A DNA stretch of 64,000 nt. Source: Sipunculus nudus. Taxonomy: Eukaryota > Annelida > Sipuncula > Golfingiida > Sipunculidae. A program made the translations under genes and the position numbers. Under the pieces are notes generated by a model that was not told the DNA's origin, did no database searches, and saw only the letters and a program-made list of their open reading frames with translations. The DNA lies in assembly GCA_026874595.1 (NCBI GenBank), contig CM049306.1, forward strand, positions 28,945,519 to 29,009,518, read 5' to 3'. Below, one piece after another: positions 61,036 through 64,000 of the stretch; the first letter of the stretch is position 1, and every line of letters begins with the position of its first letter.

Positions 61036-63264
61036 AGTCCACCCAATGTCATGAAGTAGAGAAATGTCACAGGTTATGGCCTGTACAGATGAAAGTGATG
61101 GTTCAATAGGACCTAAATGTCACTAATAAAGCAATTACAGCAGATTTTAAGTAAAATAGCCATTTAAACTCTTAAACTTACTAACTTTATTAGCGTTAAT
61201 AATATTACTTTATGCTTGTCAACGTGTGGTTTACATTTTACATGACCTTGTGAAACAGCCATGCAGTTAAAACATACAGAAATTACCAGCTTTTAATTCT
61301 AGTTTGTTTATGACTAAAGATGACATAATACTTGAATAACATTGAACTGAATAGCCATATTCTGACTGGTTAGATATATTTACCATCAAGAAATTGAATA
61401 TAAGACATAATATAAAACCAACAAATAACTCATGGAGCTGTGATTAAAGGAAAAAGATGAGACAATCTGCATGAGAATTTTCTCACTAGTAAAGGATTAA
61501 AGCAAGTTACTGATTAATCAGAGTGAAGTTGGGGTCATATGTCACCATGTGTTATATCAGGTATGTCATATATTATTCCATAGTATATGTACCCAGGTCA
61601 GAGAACCACCTGTCTGTGGAGGAAATACAGGAATTTTATAGGAGCATTTCAAACAGATATAAAGGAGTTTATAAGAATTTTCAGCCAAAAATGTGGGAGA
61701 AATATAGAAGTATTTTTTTACTTTATTTCCTGTGACCAAGAGTGCTCTAAACAGCATCTAAAGCTCTGTTTAATTGGTTTGCATGGCTGTACTTGTATGA
61801 CTGCCACAGGAGCATGCACAGTTCTACAAAAGAGCAGAATGTTTTAAATAAAATCAAGTCTATATATCAATAATGATTCAATAATAACAATTATATATCA
61901 GACACATGACTATGAAAAATTATAGGAAAAAGCTGGAAAATATAGGAAATTATAGGATACAATTTTTTAAAGGAAAATGTAGGAAATATATAGGAGTCAG
62001 TGGAAGCCCTGCCAGGAGCTTCCCTGCCACAGAAAAAAAAATGCTCTGAACAGGTTATCCTGGCAAAATATGCATTTCAATAAATAAATTAATACAGAAT
62101 GGCATAAGCTATTTCCATGAGTGCTTGTGTAAAAAGGTTTATATAGCATGACCAACCAGGCTAAAGAAAATATAAATTTTCAAACTGTGACCTAGATAAG
62201 AGCCCATGACCATACATCTGTAACCACCAAAGTATTGACGCACTTGAAATTTAAGTCAGTATACAAGTGGAATGTATCGAGTTGGACCAAACATCGTGAC
62301 TTACTGCTGGGGATCATTCAGGCATGCAGGCCTAGAGCATTATATCAAAGTGTGACTCCAGTGTCTGTAGATAAGTCAAAATATTCTCCAGTACAGAAGA
62401 AGACCAATATATAAATCTGAAAAGCATGACCATTCTGAAGGGCAATACATGTTTTGTCATCAGGCCCCCACCAATCAATCCCACTTGGTTCATTAGCGGC
62501 AAGCCATGGCACAGTGTATAAGCTCAGTCGATGTCATGCATTGATAAGTTGAGACTCAGCTGAAGGGACAACTGATAATGACTGTGGATAATAAGAACAG
62601 GGGCTGGGGTTGAAAGTCTTATTGATCCTACGATGGATGGCCATCAGTTGCGATGACCTAAGGTCGGCCATGTACCTGCCTGCCTGTCTGAAGATTGCCG
62701 AACATTCCCCAAGGATAGATCAGATTTTATCACTCTACCATATCCAATGACCAATTAGACATTCTGTAATGGACTTCACTTCATGCTTTAATGCCTCAGT
62801 TTTCTCGAATCTGACTTGTCTTATGGACTCCTAGCCTACACTTTAAAGTGCTTATTCTTGCAGCATACGGTCTCATTTTCAGAATATTATCTGTGGACAA
62901 TAACATCTCTGGTTGTATGTCAGAATCTATCCATCATAGAGATATAACTGTCAACTGGAAATTACTTTCAGTGATATCAAATTATGTGTTTTTTGTATGC
63001 AGCACATCCTTCAAAAACTCTTTGGTTTACATTTAAAGACAAATACTGCCCAGTACAGTAACAGACTATGCACATGCTTAGGAATGTATTTTCAATAATC
63101 AAAGAGGAAAAGAAGGATCTTAAACTCACAGTGACATACTAAGCGATAACAGTGATAACAATGAAAGAAGGCTAAGTATTTTATCAAAACCAATATATCT
63201 GGGATAAAATGAAACGTGTACAGAGCAATTTGAATTCACTGAGGGAAATGAACATGAATAAAGG

Positions 63265-63300
<36 letters not shown>

Positions 63301-64000
63301 TAGTCTTACGGCTATAACCCTAATTATGTAACAATTCAATACGTTTTGCCATACTTCAAGCACAATGATACACAATGCATAACATATAAGTAGTTTTAAA
63401 ATTCATACTATTCCTGGAGTTATATCTTGTTTCAACTTTATCATGTTGTTGCCTCCAAGCTCCAAGAATAATAAATTACTAAACTGCCCCTTCAGCTGGT
63501 TTGATTGTGCTGCATTTAACCAATCAAATGCTGGTTATATGATTTCTGGCCAATGATGATTTGCTCTACATGTCCTGTTGAATATTATTAAATGCCAGAG
63601 GTTACTATTTAAACATGTGGGATGGTCATATATTTTCAACATATTGATACAAGGCCATATGATGATACCTATGCCATCCCGACTTTATATCTTAATGTAT
63701 CAATGCCCTGGTGAATTGTTACCTGAAACCCTTGATCTTCCAAGTCATTCTGTTGAATACTGGCAAGATCACACTAAATTACTGGCCTGGCAAAGGTAAA
63801 TGATAGAAACAAAAAAGAGTAAGTGCCATGGAATAAAAGAGTAAAATTAGCAACAATTCCACATTTTTTTTATCACAGACTGAATATAGATGTTCTTCCA
63901 CATACTGTGATGTGTGTATATATATTGTGCCCAAAGTCAAAAACATACACGGTGCACATCCCCTTCCATGAAGTTAAGGACATTTTCCACATGTTGAGAC
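61036..64000. other. Non-coding stretch to the right edge
   Basis: No gene recognised. An (AT)n microsatellite lies at 63269-63296. The interval 62450-62760 is GC-richer and unique-looking. Repeated TATAGGA motifs at 61880-62005 may be a degraded low-copy repeat. Confidence 0.4.

Overview
The window is eukaryotic, AT-rich and repeat-dominated, and I found no intact protein-coding gene. It reads as intergenic or intronic DNA of a mollusc, most likely a bivalve. The reasons are the many copies of an element with a CCATGGGTC end, ACGG/ACAG microsatellite cores and a tail hairpin (the architecture known from bivalve Pearl/CvA elements), Helentron coding remnants, 39-bp and 54-bp minisatellites, two tRNA-derived SINEs and several MITE-like elements. 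The organism assignment is inference; no host gene confirms it.

Layout. 1-2373 is a 39-bp minisatellite with a higher-order pattern. 4861-5428 is an 82-bp tandem array. 6278-8026 is an old Pearl-like element with a palindromic MITE nested in it. 10777-11459 is a MITE inserted in a copy of itself with a TTA duplication. 12765-15196 is a Helentron deletion derivative. 17212-18360 holds a 145-bp duplication and a 54-bp minisatellite. 20388-27702 is a tandem-repeat TIR element split by a 6.07-kb Pearl-like/Helentron-associated block, which itself contains a nested copy. 27746-29667 and 36809-38010 are TIR elements flanked by TA. 31590-34595 is an interspersed repeat split by a 2.16-kb Helentron derivative carrying helicase and endonuclease remnants. 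39240-39384 and 41155-41332 are SINEs. 42380-43640 and 49165-49870 are degenerate tandem arrays. 51401-54044 is a Helentron-type block. 54757-55345 is an orphan endonuclease pseudogene. 55356-57005 is a ~440-bp tandem repeat interrupted by a 633-bp TTAA-flanked MITE. 60010-61035 is the uninterrupted relative of the split repeat at 31590.

How the pieces fit. The same ends recur: a left end with ACAAG plus a TGACCCATGGGTCA palindrome and GCTCAGCTGA, and a right end with a microsatellite, an AGCTCAG..CTGAGCT hairpin and a short A-run. They bracket both pure tandem-repeat elements and elements carrying decayed Pif1-type helicase plus endonuclease sequence on the minus strand. This links the non-coding Pearl-like repeats to Helentron machinery inside one window. 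Several insertions can be dated relative to each other because a paralogous or tandem copy gives the empty site. The rest (about 27 kb) is low-complexity to unique AT-rich DNA with no recognised coding signal, apart from one weak first-exon candidate near 30.5 kb and a few GC-richer stretches that may be conserved non-coding elements.
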